43,614 nucleotides of DNA from an uncultured Lachnospiraceae bacterium (GTDB taxonomy: Bacteria > Bacillota > Clostridia > Lachnospirales > Lachnospiraceae). A program made the position numbers and the translations under genes. The stretch spans positions 1 through 43,614 of the forward strand of contig CAJUSJ010000030.1 in assembly GCA_910588865.1 (NCBI GenBank), in the 5' to 3' direction. How positions within the stretch are numbered: position 1 is the first letter of the stretch; every line of letters begins with the position of its first letter. Under the pieces are notes generated by a model that had not been told where the DNA came from, made no database searches, and saw only the letters and a program-made list of their open reading frames with translations. Below, one piece after another: positions 24,256 to 32,405 of the stretch.

Positions 24256-26652
24256 ATGAAGAAATTTGATCACATCAAAGTCCGGAGCTATGAGGAGGCA
24301 AGCCGGGTGATACAGGAAGGAAATGGAGCCGCAGAGCCCATTGCCGGCGGAACGGATCTTCTGGGCACCTTGAAGGATGGCCTGCTTCCTGATTACCCTG
24401 AGGCGGTGGTGAGCTTAAAGGGGATTGTCGGAAGCAGATACATAGAAGAAAAAGAGGGGATGCTGGCCATTGGAGCCGGAACCACGTTAAAGGAGATTTC
24501 CGAAAGCCAGCTGATTAAAGATCACTGCCAGGCCCTGGCAGAGGCTGCCTATTCCGTGGCCTCGCCGCTGATTCGAAATACAGCCACCATAGGCGGCAAT
24601 GTGTGCCAGGATGTGCGCTGCTGGTATTACCGCTACCCGGACTCCATCGGAGGAAGGCTGGAGTGCAAGAGAAAAGGCGGGGACACCTGTTATGCCATCG
24701 CGGGAGAAAACAGGTACCACTCTATTTTCGGAGGCATGTGCACAGGCGGTTCGTCCTGCCAGCACGCTTGTCCGGCAGGAACCGATATCCCGGGATATAT
24801 GGCCAGGATCCGGGAAAATGACTGGGCCGGGGCAGCGGACATTTTTTTCCAATATAATCCAATGCCCATGATGACCAGCAGGGTCTGCCCTCACGGCTGC
24901 ATGGAACACTGCAACCAGAGTGTATATGGGGAGAGCGTGAACATCCCGGCGGTGGAGCGGACTCTTGGAGACTATATTTTAAAGCATAAGGAAGATTACT
25001 ATAAAGCCCCTGACAAGGAGACGGGAAAGAAGTGCGCCGTCATCGGCGGGGGGCCGGGAGGCCTGACAGCGGCGTTTTATCTGAGAAAAGCGGGGCACCA
25101 GGTTACGGTTTACGATTCCCACGAAAAACCTGGAGGCGTTTTGCGCTACGGAATTCCCCATTACCGCCTTCTAAAAGACCTTGTGGACCAGTTCTGCCAG
25201 GCCCTGGAGAACCTGATGGGAATCCGCTTTGTCATGAATACCACTGTGGGAAAAGATGTGACAGTGGAGCGGATCAAGGCTGACAATGATGCCGTGTATT
25301 TCGGAACAGGAGCCTGGTCCCAGCCAGTGCTGGGCCTGGAGGGGGAGAACTTAACAGAGTTCGGATTAAATTTCCTGGAAGAAGTGAACACCTACTTAGA
25401 GAAGGCCATGGGAGAGAACGTGCTGGTGTGCGGCGGCGGAAACGTGGCCATGGACGTGGCTCTCACAGCCTGCCGCCTGGGAGCGAAGAGCGTGAAGCTG
25501 GTGTGCTTAGAGCGGCGGGAGGAGATGCCTGCCTCCGAAGAAGAGATCCAGATGGCCGTGGAGGAAGGCGTAGAGCTCCACAATGGCTGGGGACTTGGGA
25601 AGGTTTTGGAGTCTGAAGGAGAGGTAAGAGGGCTTCTGGCCAAAAGGTGTGTCTCTGTCCGGGATGAAAACGGACGTTTTGCTCCAAGCTATGATGAGGA
25701 AGACACCATGGAGCTGTCCTCAGACTTTATTATCCTGGCCACAGGGCAGAAGGTGGATATCAGCTTTTTGGGAGAACGTCTGTCCTCCCAGATGAAAACC
25801 TCCAGAGGACTCATCGCCGCGGACCTGGAGTCAGGAAGAACCAAGGCAGAAGGCTATTACGCGGGAGGCGACGCGGTAACCGGGCCAGATCTGGCTATCC
25901 GCGCCATCGCCGCGGGGCGGAAAGCGGCTATGACCATGAACCGGGACTTAATGGCCGGGGAAGACGAAAACCGGCATAAGACAGAAGAAGCGGGAACTTG
26001 GGCGGCGGAACGATTTACCACCTTTGATGTGGAAGGGGTGGAGAGGACCAAGGCGGTCAGGCTCAGGGAGCTTCCGGCATCAGAGAGGAGTCTTACAGGG
26101 GAGGACCGGAGCTCTCTGGACCAGGACATGGCAAAACAGGAAGCCTGCCGCTGTCTGCGGTGCGCCTGTTACGCGGTAAATCCCTCGGATATCATGCCGG
26201 TGCTGGTGATGGAAAATGCCAGGATCATCACCACACAGAGAGAGCTTTCCGCAAAAGAATTGTTCACCTCCAAACTGGCCGTACAGAATATCCTTCACAG
26301 GGGAGAGCTTGTGACGGAGATCCAGGTGCCAAAAGCATCCGGCAGCACCCATTATGACAAGCGCCGTGTCCGCAATGCCATTGACTTTGCCATTGTCTCT
26401 CTGGCCAGCGACTTCCAGGTAAAGGACGGTACGGTGGAGAGCTGCCGCCTGGTCCTTGGAGGCGTGGCTCCGGTGCCCTATGAACTGCCGGAGGTGGAAG
26501 CCTATCTGACCGGAAAGAAGATCACGGGGGAGATTGCCAGTGAGGCGGGGGAGATTGCCATGAACCATGCCTTTGCCATGAGCGGAAACGAATATAAGAT
26601 CTTTATGTGCAAGGATGCCATCTATAACAGGGTTATGGAGGCTGGAAAGTAG
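24256..26652 (+). CDS. FAD-binding hydroxylase subunit split by an inserted GltD-like NAD(P)H oxidoreductase
   Basis: 798 residues, against about 290 for the normal subunit. Residues 1-160 are the CoxM/HcrB-type FAD domain (AGGTDLLG, TATIGGNVCQD, and a cysteine loop with C137, C145 and C162). Residues about 163-637 are a GltD/PreT-like module: C168/C172 in CQHACPAGTDIP, CPHGCMEHC at 211-219, an FAD fold GGGPGGL (264-270), an NAD(P) fold GGGNVAMD (393-400), and YYAGGDAVTGP (535-543). A cysteine group CRCLRCAC (631-638) follows. The FAD subunit then resumes with NPSDIMPVL at 642 and its normal C-terminal domain. It should link the hydroxylase to NAD(P)H. Confidence 0.88.
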   Translation: MKKFDHIKVRSYEEASRVIQEGNGAAEPIAGGTDLLGTLKDGLLPDYPEAVVSLKGIVGSRYIEEKEGMLAIGAGTTLKEISESQLIKDHCQALAEAAYSVASPLIRNTATIGGNVCQDVRCWYYRYPDSIGGRLECKRKGGDTCYAIAGENRYHSIFGGMCTGGSSCQHACPAGTDIPGYMARIRENDWAGAADIFFQYNPMPMMTSRVCPHGCMEHCNQSVYGESVNIPAVERTLGDYILKHKEDYYKAPDKETGKKCAVIGGGPGGLTAAFYLRKAGHQVTVYDSHEKPGGVLRYGIPHYRLLKDLVDQFCQALENLMGIRFVMNTTVGKDVTVERIKADNDAVYFGTGAWSQPVLGLEGENLTEFGLNFLEEVNTYLEKAMGENVLVCGGGNVAMDVALTACRLGAKSVKLVCLERREEMPASEEEIQMAVEEGVELHNGWGLGKVLESEGEVRGLLAKRCVSVRDENGRFAPSYDEEDTMELSSDFIILATGQKVDISFLGERLSSQMKTSRGLIAADLESGRTKAEGYYAGGDAVTGPDLAIRAIAAGRKAAMTMNRDLMAGEDENRHKTEEAGTWAAERFTTFDVEGVERTKAVRLRELPASERSLTGEDRSSLDQDMAKQEACRCLRCACYAVNPSDIMPVLVMENARIITTQRELSAKELFTSKLAVQNILHRGELVTEIQVPKASGSTHYDKRRVRNAIDFAIVSLASDFQVKDGTVESCRLVLGGVAPVPYELPEVEAYLTGKKITGEIASEAGEIAMNHAFAMSGNEYKIFMCKDAIYNRVMEAGK

Positions 26653-26675
26653 TTTTTTGGCGGAAAGAAAGGAAG

Positions 26676-27131
26676 ATGAGCCACATGTTAAATGGAACAT
26701 TGGAAAATGGTCTGGTCATCGACAACGGCGTTGTAAAGGACGGGAAAAACTGCCAGGGCGAGATCCTGGTTCCGGAAGGGGTCACGGAGATCGCCAACCA
26801 GGCCTTTTATCAAAACAAGAAGCTGACTGGCCTGGTTCTCCCGGACGGAGTGAAAAGGATTGGAAATTACACGGTCAATGGATGCCTGAACCTGGAGTAT
26901 ATCCGCGTGCCGGACAGTGTGGAAGAGCTGGGAGAAGACGCCCTGGTGAAGAAGATTGAGAGCAACTTCGGATTCACCCATGTGGTGGAGAGTAAACAGT
27001 ATTTTCCTCAGATCCGTTGTAAAGAAGGGTCCTATGTGGACCGGGCTATCCAGGAGATGAAAGCGAGAGACGGGTGGAAGGATTCCCACTCCAACGAGCA
27101 TATTGTGGAAGTGGTGTATTCCGATTCATAG
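26676..27131 (+). CDS. small leucine-rich-repeat (BspA-type) protein
   Basis: 151 residues with BspA/LRR_5-type repeats (VPEGVTEIANQAFYQNKKL, VLPDGVKRIGNYTVNGCLNL, VPDSVEELGEDAL). No signal peptide or membrane segment is present, so it is probably cytoplasmic. A second ATG at 26685 sits at better distance from GGAAG, so the protein may be three residues shorter. It is the last gene of the second hydroxylase operon, 23 bp after the flavoprotein. A role in complex assembly is only a guess. Confidence 0.75.
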   Translation: MSHMLNGTLENGLVIDNGVVKDGKNCQGEILVPEGVTEIANQAFYQNKKLTGLVLPDGVKRIGNYTVNGCLNLEYIRVPDSVEELGEDALVKKIESNFGFTHVVESKQYFPQIRCKEGSYVDRAIQEMKARDGWKDSHSNEHIVEVVYSDS

Positions 27132-27164
27132 AATGTTGGGAGATTGAGGGGAGTTTAAGAGACA

Positions 27165-27202
27165 GGGGGTTGCTGGCTTTGCGGCAGCCCCCCTTGTTTT
27201 TT
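27165..27202 (+). terminator. rho-independent terminator of the second hydroxylase operon
   Basis: GGGGGTTGC (27165-27173) pairs with GCAGCCCCC (27184-27192), with one G-U pair. A T-rich run follows. Confidence 0.88.
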
Positions 27203-27270
27203 GTACACGGGGCGGAGAGGAAATATGGACGCTAAAGGGGCCCCGCCCCGGCACTAGGGGAAGGGCCTCT
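27203..27270. repeat. GC-rich palindromic repeat, copy 2
   Basis: GTACACGGGGCGG, about 25 bases of unrelated sequence, then CCGCCCCGGC and a TAGGGGAAG tail. It matches the element at 19122-19170 and also lies immediately after a terminator. Confidence 0.55.
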
Positions 27271-27286
27271 TACACAATGGGGTACG

Positions 27287-28141
27287 TTATCTCCCCACAA
27301 TCACGGCAGTCCCATGCAGGTCGCACAGTGGAACCAGGGCCAGAGGGCCATGGGCCTTTTCATAATCCTCTACCGCCTGGGCGGCTCCCCGGAAGCGGCG
27401 GTTATTGTAGTCGTGGAGGACAATCATGCCGCCGGAGCTCAGGCGGGGATAAAAGTACTCAAGTCCCGCCAGGACAGGGGCGTAGAGGTCAGCATCCAGA
27501 CTGACCAGAGCAAAGCGGCAGTTTTCCAGTCCCTTTGTGGTATCTGGAAAAAAGCCTTTGTGAAACAGGGCCTTGTCCGGGTGGGGAAGGCGGCTTCGGA
27601 CAAAGGCAAGGCTGGTGTCCCCGAAGTCCCCATCCCTGGCCCGGGAAAACCCCTGTCTGGACTCTTCCTGGATATCCCGGGCGTCAAAGCCCTCAAAGGT
27701 ATCGAAGAGATGAAGGGTCCGGTCAGGAAGTAGAGCGTTCATCTGCCAGGCCAGGTCTCCCTTATACACTCCCAGCTCAGCCACATCTCCGGGAACCCTT
27801 TGGCTTATCAGCCGGTGGGCTATGGGGTGGAGTGTGGCTGACCGGATATCAAACCTGCGGTACAGCTGGCCCAGAAGCAGGAAAATTCCCTGGAATCCGG
27901 CTTTTTGGGCCTGATTTCGCAGCTGTGAGCTCCGGGTTTCGTCAACAACCGCGATAAGCCCGTAGTCCGGCTTTAGCTCCACAGCCTTCTCTACAGACAG
28001 GACAGGAATTCCTCCCACACAGGTTCCCCGCAAAGAGGCGCTGTTGTCCCCAAAAGCCAGAAGCTTTGTGTTGGCAGTGTTGATCAGGTTGGCGCAGGCC
28101 TGCCCAAACTGGCCGGCCCCCAGTATGATGATGGTTTTCAT
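27287..28141 (-). CDS. Rossmann domain fused to TylF-like methyltransferase
   Basis: 284 residues. The N-terminal part has a dinucleotide-binding pattern (IIILGAGQFGQACANL), like TrkA-N or PglD-type domains. From about residue 115 a TylF/MycF-type methyltransferase follows (AELGVYKGDLAWQ, LFDTFEGFDARDI). The metal-binding residues are kept here (LDADLYAP and LHDYNN), unlike in its paralogue at 20111. It lies on the opposite strand just past the second hydroxylase operon. The ATG follows AAAAAGGAG. The substrate is unknown; TylF relatives methylate sugar hydroxyls. Confidence 0.8.
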   Translation of the reverse strand: MKTIIILGAGQFGQACANLINTANTKLLAFGDNSASLRGTCVGGIPVLSVEKAVELKPDYGLIAVVDETRSSQLRNQAQKAGFQGIFLLLGQLYRRFDIRSATLHPIAHRLISQRVPGDVAELGVYKGDLAWQMNALLPDRTLHLFDTFEGFDARDIQEESRQGFSRARDGDFGDTSLAFVRSRLPHPDKALFHKGFFPDTTKGLENCRFALVSLDADLYAPVLAGLEYFYPRLSSGGMIVLHDYNNRRFRGAAQAVEDYEKAHGPLALVPLCDLHGTAVIVGR

Positions 28142-28185
28142 GGAGTCTCCTTTTTTTCTCGTAAGTATTTGCGTTCAATGGATAC

Positions 28186-28214
28186 AGCATATTCCATAAT
28201 AAGAAAAAACGCAA
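28186..28214 (-). promoter_or_regulatory. promoter for the TylF-like gene
   Basis: On the minus strand TTGCGT (28209-28214), a 17-bp spacer, TATGCT (28186-28191). Confidence 0.6.
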
Positions 28215-28265
28215 GAAATCTGTGCTACATTCCCGCTGAAAAATTCAGACGAATCTTGTAGCATA

Positions 28266-28318
28266 TGTCACATATATAACATTTATTACTTGCGTCTGAA
28301 ATGTAACAATAGTACAAT
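28266..28318 (+). promoter_or_regulatory. promoter of the Crp-family gene with a CRP-like operator
   Basis: TTGCGT (28290-28295), 17 bp, TACAAT (28313-28318). Just upstream lies TGTCA-N6-TAACA (28266-28281), a near-palindrome with the geometry of a Crp-family site. An inverted repeat TTCAGACG/CGTCTGAA spans the same region. Autoregulation is likely. Confidence 0.55.
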
Positions 28319-28392
28319 AGACTTAAAGACGACAACCCATATGTCAGAGAGAACGCATGAATACAGAAGATACACAGGAAAGTTGAGGGGTC

Positions 28393-29100
28393 ATGAAACA
28401 GCCAGATAACAATAAGATACCGGTTCCGCGCAGGGAGTTTGTCTCCCGTCTGCTGTACCTTCCCAGGGGAATCACCCGTTTGGAAAAACTGGGAGAGAAA
28501 AAACAGTTTCCCAAAAATCATATTCTGATTCAGGCAGGGGAAAAGCCCCGGTACTGCTATATTGTCAAGTACGGACGGGTGGTAGCCTACGAATATACCC
28601 TTAACGGGGAAGAGAGGATCTACAATTTCAATGAGCAGAATTCCCTTCTCCTGGAGGCGAATCTTCTTTTCGACTACGCATCCCCCATCTCCTTTAAGAC
28701 CGCGCGGCCGTCGGAGCTGGTGTGTATTGACAAGGAGACGCTGTTAAACACCGTCAACACAGACCCGGAAGTCTCCATGGATATTATGGAGTCTCTGGCT
28801 ACCAAATTTTTCTCATCCATGGATCAGATCCGCCATGCCAATTTCCACAACGCGGGATGGAAAATCTGCGATCTTCTTCTGATTTTCGCTGACCGCTACG
28901 GGATGCCCTACGACGGGAAGGTGCTGATCAGGGAAAAGATCAGCCAACAGCTTTTGTCCAACCTGCTGGGCATCAACCGGGTCACGGCGGTGCGGGCCAT
29001 CAAGGAGCTGAAGGAGATGTCCCTGATCGAGCAGATCAACGGGTTTTACTGTATCCGCGATATAGAGCGGCTGAGACGGCATCAGGAGAGGCTGCTGTAG
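28393..29100 (+). CDS. Crp/Fnr-family transcriptional regulator
   Basis: 235 residues: a cyclic-nucleotide-binding-type beta-roll (NHILIQAGEKPRYCYIVKYGRV) followed by a winged helix (SQQLLSNLLGINRVTAVRAIKELK). The FNR N-terminal cysteine cluster is absent. It sits at the head of the cofactor-supply region and diverges from the TylF-like gene. Control of the hydroxylase and cofactor genes is likely but inferred. GAGGGG precedes the ATG. Confidence 0.9.
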   Translation: MKQPDNNKIPVPRREFVSRLLYLPRGITRLEKLGEKKQFPKNHILIQAGEKPRYCYIVKYGRVVAYEYTLNGEERIYNFNEQNSLLLEANLLFDYASPISFKTARPSELVCIDKETLLNTVNTDPEVSMDIMESLATKFFSSMDQIRHANFHNAGWKICDLLLIFADRYGMPYDGKVLIREKISQQLLSNLLGINRVTAVRAIKELKEMSLIEQINGFYCIRDIERLRRHQERLL

Positions 29101-29134
29101 TGATACTGTTTTTGTAAAATGTATCCTATACTAC

Positions 29135-29163
29135 TTGTTTTACTTAAGTCTCTCTTGTATAAT
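29135..29163 (+). promoter_or_regulatory. promoter of the cofactor-maturation operon
   Basis: TTGTTT (29135-29140), 17 bp, TATAAT (29158-29163), some 40 bp before the first gene of the operon. Confidence 0.7.
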
Positions 29164-29203
29164 GTAACAAATACCAGCCAGAGAAAGGGGAACGAAACAC
29201 AGA

Positions 29204-30142
29204 ATGAAGTCAACAGGCGCGGTGCTGGTGGCAGCCGGGTTATCCTCCCGCATGGAGGCCTTTAAACCCATGCTTCCTTTCGGAAATTCCACGATCTCCC
29301 GCCATATGGTGGCCATGTTAAAAGACATGGGCCTTGACCCAGTGGTGGTGGTGACCGGATACAGAGGTGAAGAGTTGCGGCAGCACCTTTCTTTTGCGGG
29401 CGTACGATTCGCGGAAAACGAACGATATCAGGAGACGCAGATGTTTGATTCCGTTCAGATTGGCATCCAGTCCATCAGCGGGGACTGTGAGCGTCTGATG
29501 ATCCTTCCCATTGACCTTCCGGCCATTATGCCGGATACCATACGGCAGCAGCTGATGATCGATGCCCCCATTATCCGGACCATGTGCCACGGGGAGCCGG
29601 GACATCCCATTATGCTGTGGAGCCAGGTGGCGGAGGAGCTGTGCGGCTATGATGGGCCGGGAGGGCTGCGGGGCGCTATTGAGCATTCCGGCATTGCCAT
29701 CACCAACGTGGAGGTGGACGATGAGGGGATCTACCGGGACTTAGATACAAGAGAGCAGTACCAGGAGCTGCTGGACTGGAATTACCAGAGAGGCCAGGGC
29801 TACCCCATCCGCCCCCAGATCCAGGTGCGGCTCACCGCCAGCGAGCCTTTTTATGGCCCAGTGGCCCAGCAGCTTCTGAGCTGGATCGGGCAGACCGGGT
29901 CTCTCCAGGAGGCCTGCCTCCACATGGACATCTCCTACAGCAAGGGGAGAAAGATGGTAAAGCAGCTGGAGCAGCAGCTGGGATTTCCGGTGGTGAGGAG
30001 GTGGACCGGCGGCAGCGGCGGCGGCGGTTCTGTGCTGACCCCAAAGGGGGAGAGGCTGATAGAAGCCTACGAGAACATGGTGGCAGAGGTGCGGGATTTT
30101 ACAGACCAGGCCTATCAGAAACATATGGGGAAAGGATTTTAA
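29204..30142 (+). CDS. MocA-like nucleotidyltransferase fused to a ModE-type DNA-binding domain
   Basis: 312 residues. Residues 1-190 are a MobA/MocA/YgfJ-like nucleotidyltransferase (AAGLSSRMEAFKPMLPFG, ILPIDLPAIMP), which would add CMP to molybdopterin for hydroxylase-family enzymes. Residues about 205-305 are a ModE N-terminal-like winged helix (SLQEACLHMDISYSKGRKMV, RRWTGGSGGGGSVLTPKGE). Fusing the cofactor-modifying enzyme to a molybdate-regulator-type DNA-binding domain suggests that it also controls genes. The next gene begins one base after its stop. Confidence 0.85.
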   Translation: MKSTGAVLVAAGLSSRMEAFKPMLPFGNSTISRHMVAMLKDMGLDPVVVVTGYRGEELRQHLSFAGVRFAENERYQETQMFDSVQIGIQSISGDCERLMILPIDLPAIMPDTIRQQLMIDAPIIRTMCHGEPGHPIMLWSQVAEELCGYDGPGGLRGAIEHSGIAITNVEVDDEGIYRDLDTREQYQELLDWNYQRGQGYPIRPQIQVRLTASEPFYGPVAQQLLSWIGQTGSLQEACLHMDISYSKGRKMVKQLEQQLGFPVVRRWTGGSGGGGSVLTPKGERLIEAYENMVAEVRDFTDQAYQKHMGKGF

Positions 30143-30143
30143 T

Positions 30144-31241
30144 ATGAGGAATCTGTATCTGGTCCGCCACGGACATGTGGATTTTCCCGGAGGGATCCGC
30201 CGGTGTATCGGCTGGACTGATCTTCCTCTGGATGAAAGAGGACAGGAGCAGGGAAGAGAGCTGGGGACATATTTTCAATCCCTGATACAGCAGGGGGCAG
30301 CGGTGTTTGCCAGTCCTCTGACAAGGGCGAGAGAGACGGCAAGGCTTCTGGCGGGAGACAGCCTGCCGGTGGGTGTGGAGGAAGGCTTAAAAGAGCTGAA
30401 CATGGGAGAGTGGGAGAATGTCCCCATGGATCAGCTGAAAAAGACTCTGGAATCCTGGCCGGACACAGGGGAGAGCCGGGAAGAAGGGCTTGTGAGGATC
30501 CGTAAGACCGTAAAGCGTCTCCTGTCTCAGACCACAAAAGACGTGATCTGCGTGGCTCACGGAGGTATCAACAGCTGTCTTCTCGCGGACATCACGGGAA
30601 CGCCTCTGAAAACCAGCCGCGGCCTGCCTCAGCCCTACGGAGGGTTCAGCCGGATCCGGATCAGAGAGGATGGGCAGATGGTGGCGGAAGAAATCGGGGT
30701 CATGCCCCAGGGAGCGCCGGATGACCGGGAATGCCGCCGGATCTGGAACCATTACTCTACGCCGGAGCCTGTGAGAAGGCACTGTGAGGCGGTCTGCCGC
30801 CAGGCGGAGGCCATAGGAGAAAGGCTTGTAAACTCGGGAAGGAATGTGGATCTGAGGATCATCAGAAGCGGGGCCCTGCTCCACGACGTGGCCCGGGCAG
30901 AAGCAGACCACCCCAGGAAGGGCGGGGACATTCTTTTGCGGGAGGGATATCCCAAGGTGGCGGAGGTTATCCGTTATCATCACGACTTAGAATGCCCCTG
31001 TTTTGGAGAATTTGACAAAACCCTTCCTGCTCTGTGGCTGGAGGCGGCTGTGGTGTACCTGGCGGACAAAATGGTCCAGGGAGACAGGGCCGTGACCCTG
31101 GAGCGGCGGTTTGAGGATAGCAGAAGGCGGTGCGCGGAGGCAGAGGACAGGGAGGAGGCCCTGGCGGCCCACGAGAGACGATACATACAGGCCAAAAAGA
31201 TCGAGAGCCTGATACGAATAGAGACAGATGGAGGACAATGA
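30144..31241 (+). CDS. histidine-phosphatase / HD-domain fusion protein
   Basis: 365 residues. The first half is a histidine phosphatase (LVRHGHVDF with the catalytic RHG, and VAHGG later). The second half is an HD-type metal-dependent phosphohydrolase (SGALLHDVARAEADHPRKGG, RYHHDLE). It sits between the MocA-ModE fusion and the MoeA-like gene in a compact operon, so a role in cofactor maturation or nucleotide turnover is likely. The substrate is unknown. Confidence 0.85.
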   Translation: MRNLYLVRHGHVDFPGGIRRCIGWTDLPLDERGQEQGRELGTYFQSLIQQGAAVFASPLTRARETARLLAGDSLPVGVEEGLKELNMGEWENVPMDQLKKTLESWPDTGESREEGLVRIRKTVKRLLSQTTKDVICVAHGGINSCLLADITGTPLKTSRGLPQPYGGFSRIRIREDGQMVAEEIGVMPQGAPDDRECRRIWNHYSTPEPVRRHCEAVCRQAEAIGERLVNSGRNVDLRIIRSGALLHDVARAEADHPRKGGDILLREGYPKVAEVIRYHHDLECPCFGEFDKTLPALWLEAAVVYLADKMVQGDRAVTLERRFEDSRRRCAEAEDREEALAAHERRYIQAKKIESLIRIETDGGQ

Positions 31242-31242
31242 G

Positions 31243-32301
31243 ATGAAATTGATCCCAACAGTGGATGCGGAAGGCGCGGTTCTGTGCCATGACATTACCC
31301 AGATCATCAAAGGAGTCACCAAGGACGCGGTCTTTCGAAAAGGCCATGTTGTGACAAAGGAGGATATCCCTGTGCTCCTCAGCGTGGGCAAAGACCAGCT
31401 CTACGTGTGGGAGCAGGAGGAGGGGATTCTCCACGAAAATGACGCCGCCCAGATCCTCTGCGCCATGTGCCGGGGAGAGCACATGAGCTGCTCGGAGGTA
31501 AAAGAGGGCAAGATCGAGCTTGTGGCGGAGCGGGACGGGCTTTTGAAGGTGGACAATGAGGGGCTTAAGGCGGTGAACAGCTTCGGGGAGATGATGATCG
31601 CCTCCCGCCACGGCAACTTTGCTGTAAAGAAAGGGGATAAGCTGGCAGGAACCAGGATCATCCCCTTGGTAATCCGGGAGGACAAGATGGAGCGGGCCAG
31701 GAAAGCCGCCATGGAGGCCACAGGCGGAAAGCCTATTTTGCGGCTTCTGCCATTTACCCACAAGAAAGTTGGCATTGTGACCACGGGAAATGAAGTATTT
31801 TACGGGCGGATCCAGGACACCTTCACCCCGGTGATCCGGCAGAAGCTGGGGGAATTCGACTCAGAGGTCATCGATCATGTGACATGGAACGATGACGACA
31901 AAAAGGTTACAGCCTCCATACTGGAGATGATCGGGAAAGGGGCGGATGTGGTTATCTGCACAGGAGGCATGAGCGTGGACCCTGACGACAAGACCCCCCT
32001 GGCCATCAAAAATACAGGGGCCAGACTGGTAGCCTACGGGGCACCGGTGCTGCCGGGAGCCATGTTCCTTCTGGCTTACTATGAGGTGAAAGCTCAGGGG
32101 CAGGAGAGGACAGTGGCTATTATGGGCCTGCCGGGATGTGTCATGTACGCGAAGCGCACCATTTTTGACCTGGTGCTGCCAAGGGTTATGGCGGATGACC
32201 AGATCTTTCCCCGGGAGCTGGCGGCTTTAGGACAGGGCGGACTGTGTCTCGGCTGTCCGGTGTGTACGTTCCCCAACTGCGGGTTCGGCAAGGGGAGCTG
32301 A
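31243..32301 (+). CDS. MoeA-like molybdopterin-binding protein with cysteine-rich tail
   Basis: 352 residues. The central part holds the MoeA/MogA-type molybdopterin-binding fold (VGIVTTGNEVF, VVICTGGMSVDPDD, LPGAMFL and GLPGCVMY). The C-terminal 20 residues contain four cysteines (CLGCPVCTFPNC), unlike housekeeping MoeA. An earlier in-frame ATG at 31228 lies inside the previous gene; GGAGG 8 bp before 31243 favours the later start. It likely inserts or processes molybdenum for the hydroxylases of this region. Confidence 0.85.
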   Translation: MKLIPTVDAEGAVLCHDITQIIKGVTKDAVFRKGHVVTKEDIPVLLSVGKDQLYVWEQEEGILHENDAAQILCAMCRGEHMSCSEVKEGKIELVAERDGLLKVDNEGLKAVNSFGEMMIASRHGNFAVKKGDKLAGTRIIPLVIREDKMERARKAAMEATGGKPILRLLPFTHKKVGIVTTGNEVFYGRIQDTFTPVIRQKLGEFDSEVIDHVTWNDDDKKVTASILEMIGKGADVVICTGGMSVDPDDKTPLAIKNTGARLVAYGAPVLPGAMFLLAYYEVKAQGQERTVAIMGLPGCVMYAKRTIFDLVLPRVMADDQIFPRELAALGQGGLCLGCPVCTFPNCGFGKGS

Positions 32302-32405
32302 TAGGTCCGTCTGATTTGCGGGGGAAGCAGGGAATATGTCGGCCCCATGGGCCGCGGGGGGAAGTTTTCCCTTCCTGATTGAGAAGAGAGAGGAAAAGGA
32401 AATTT

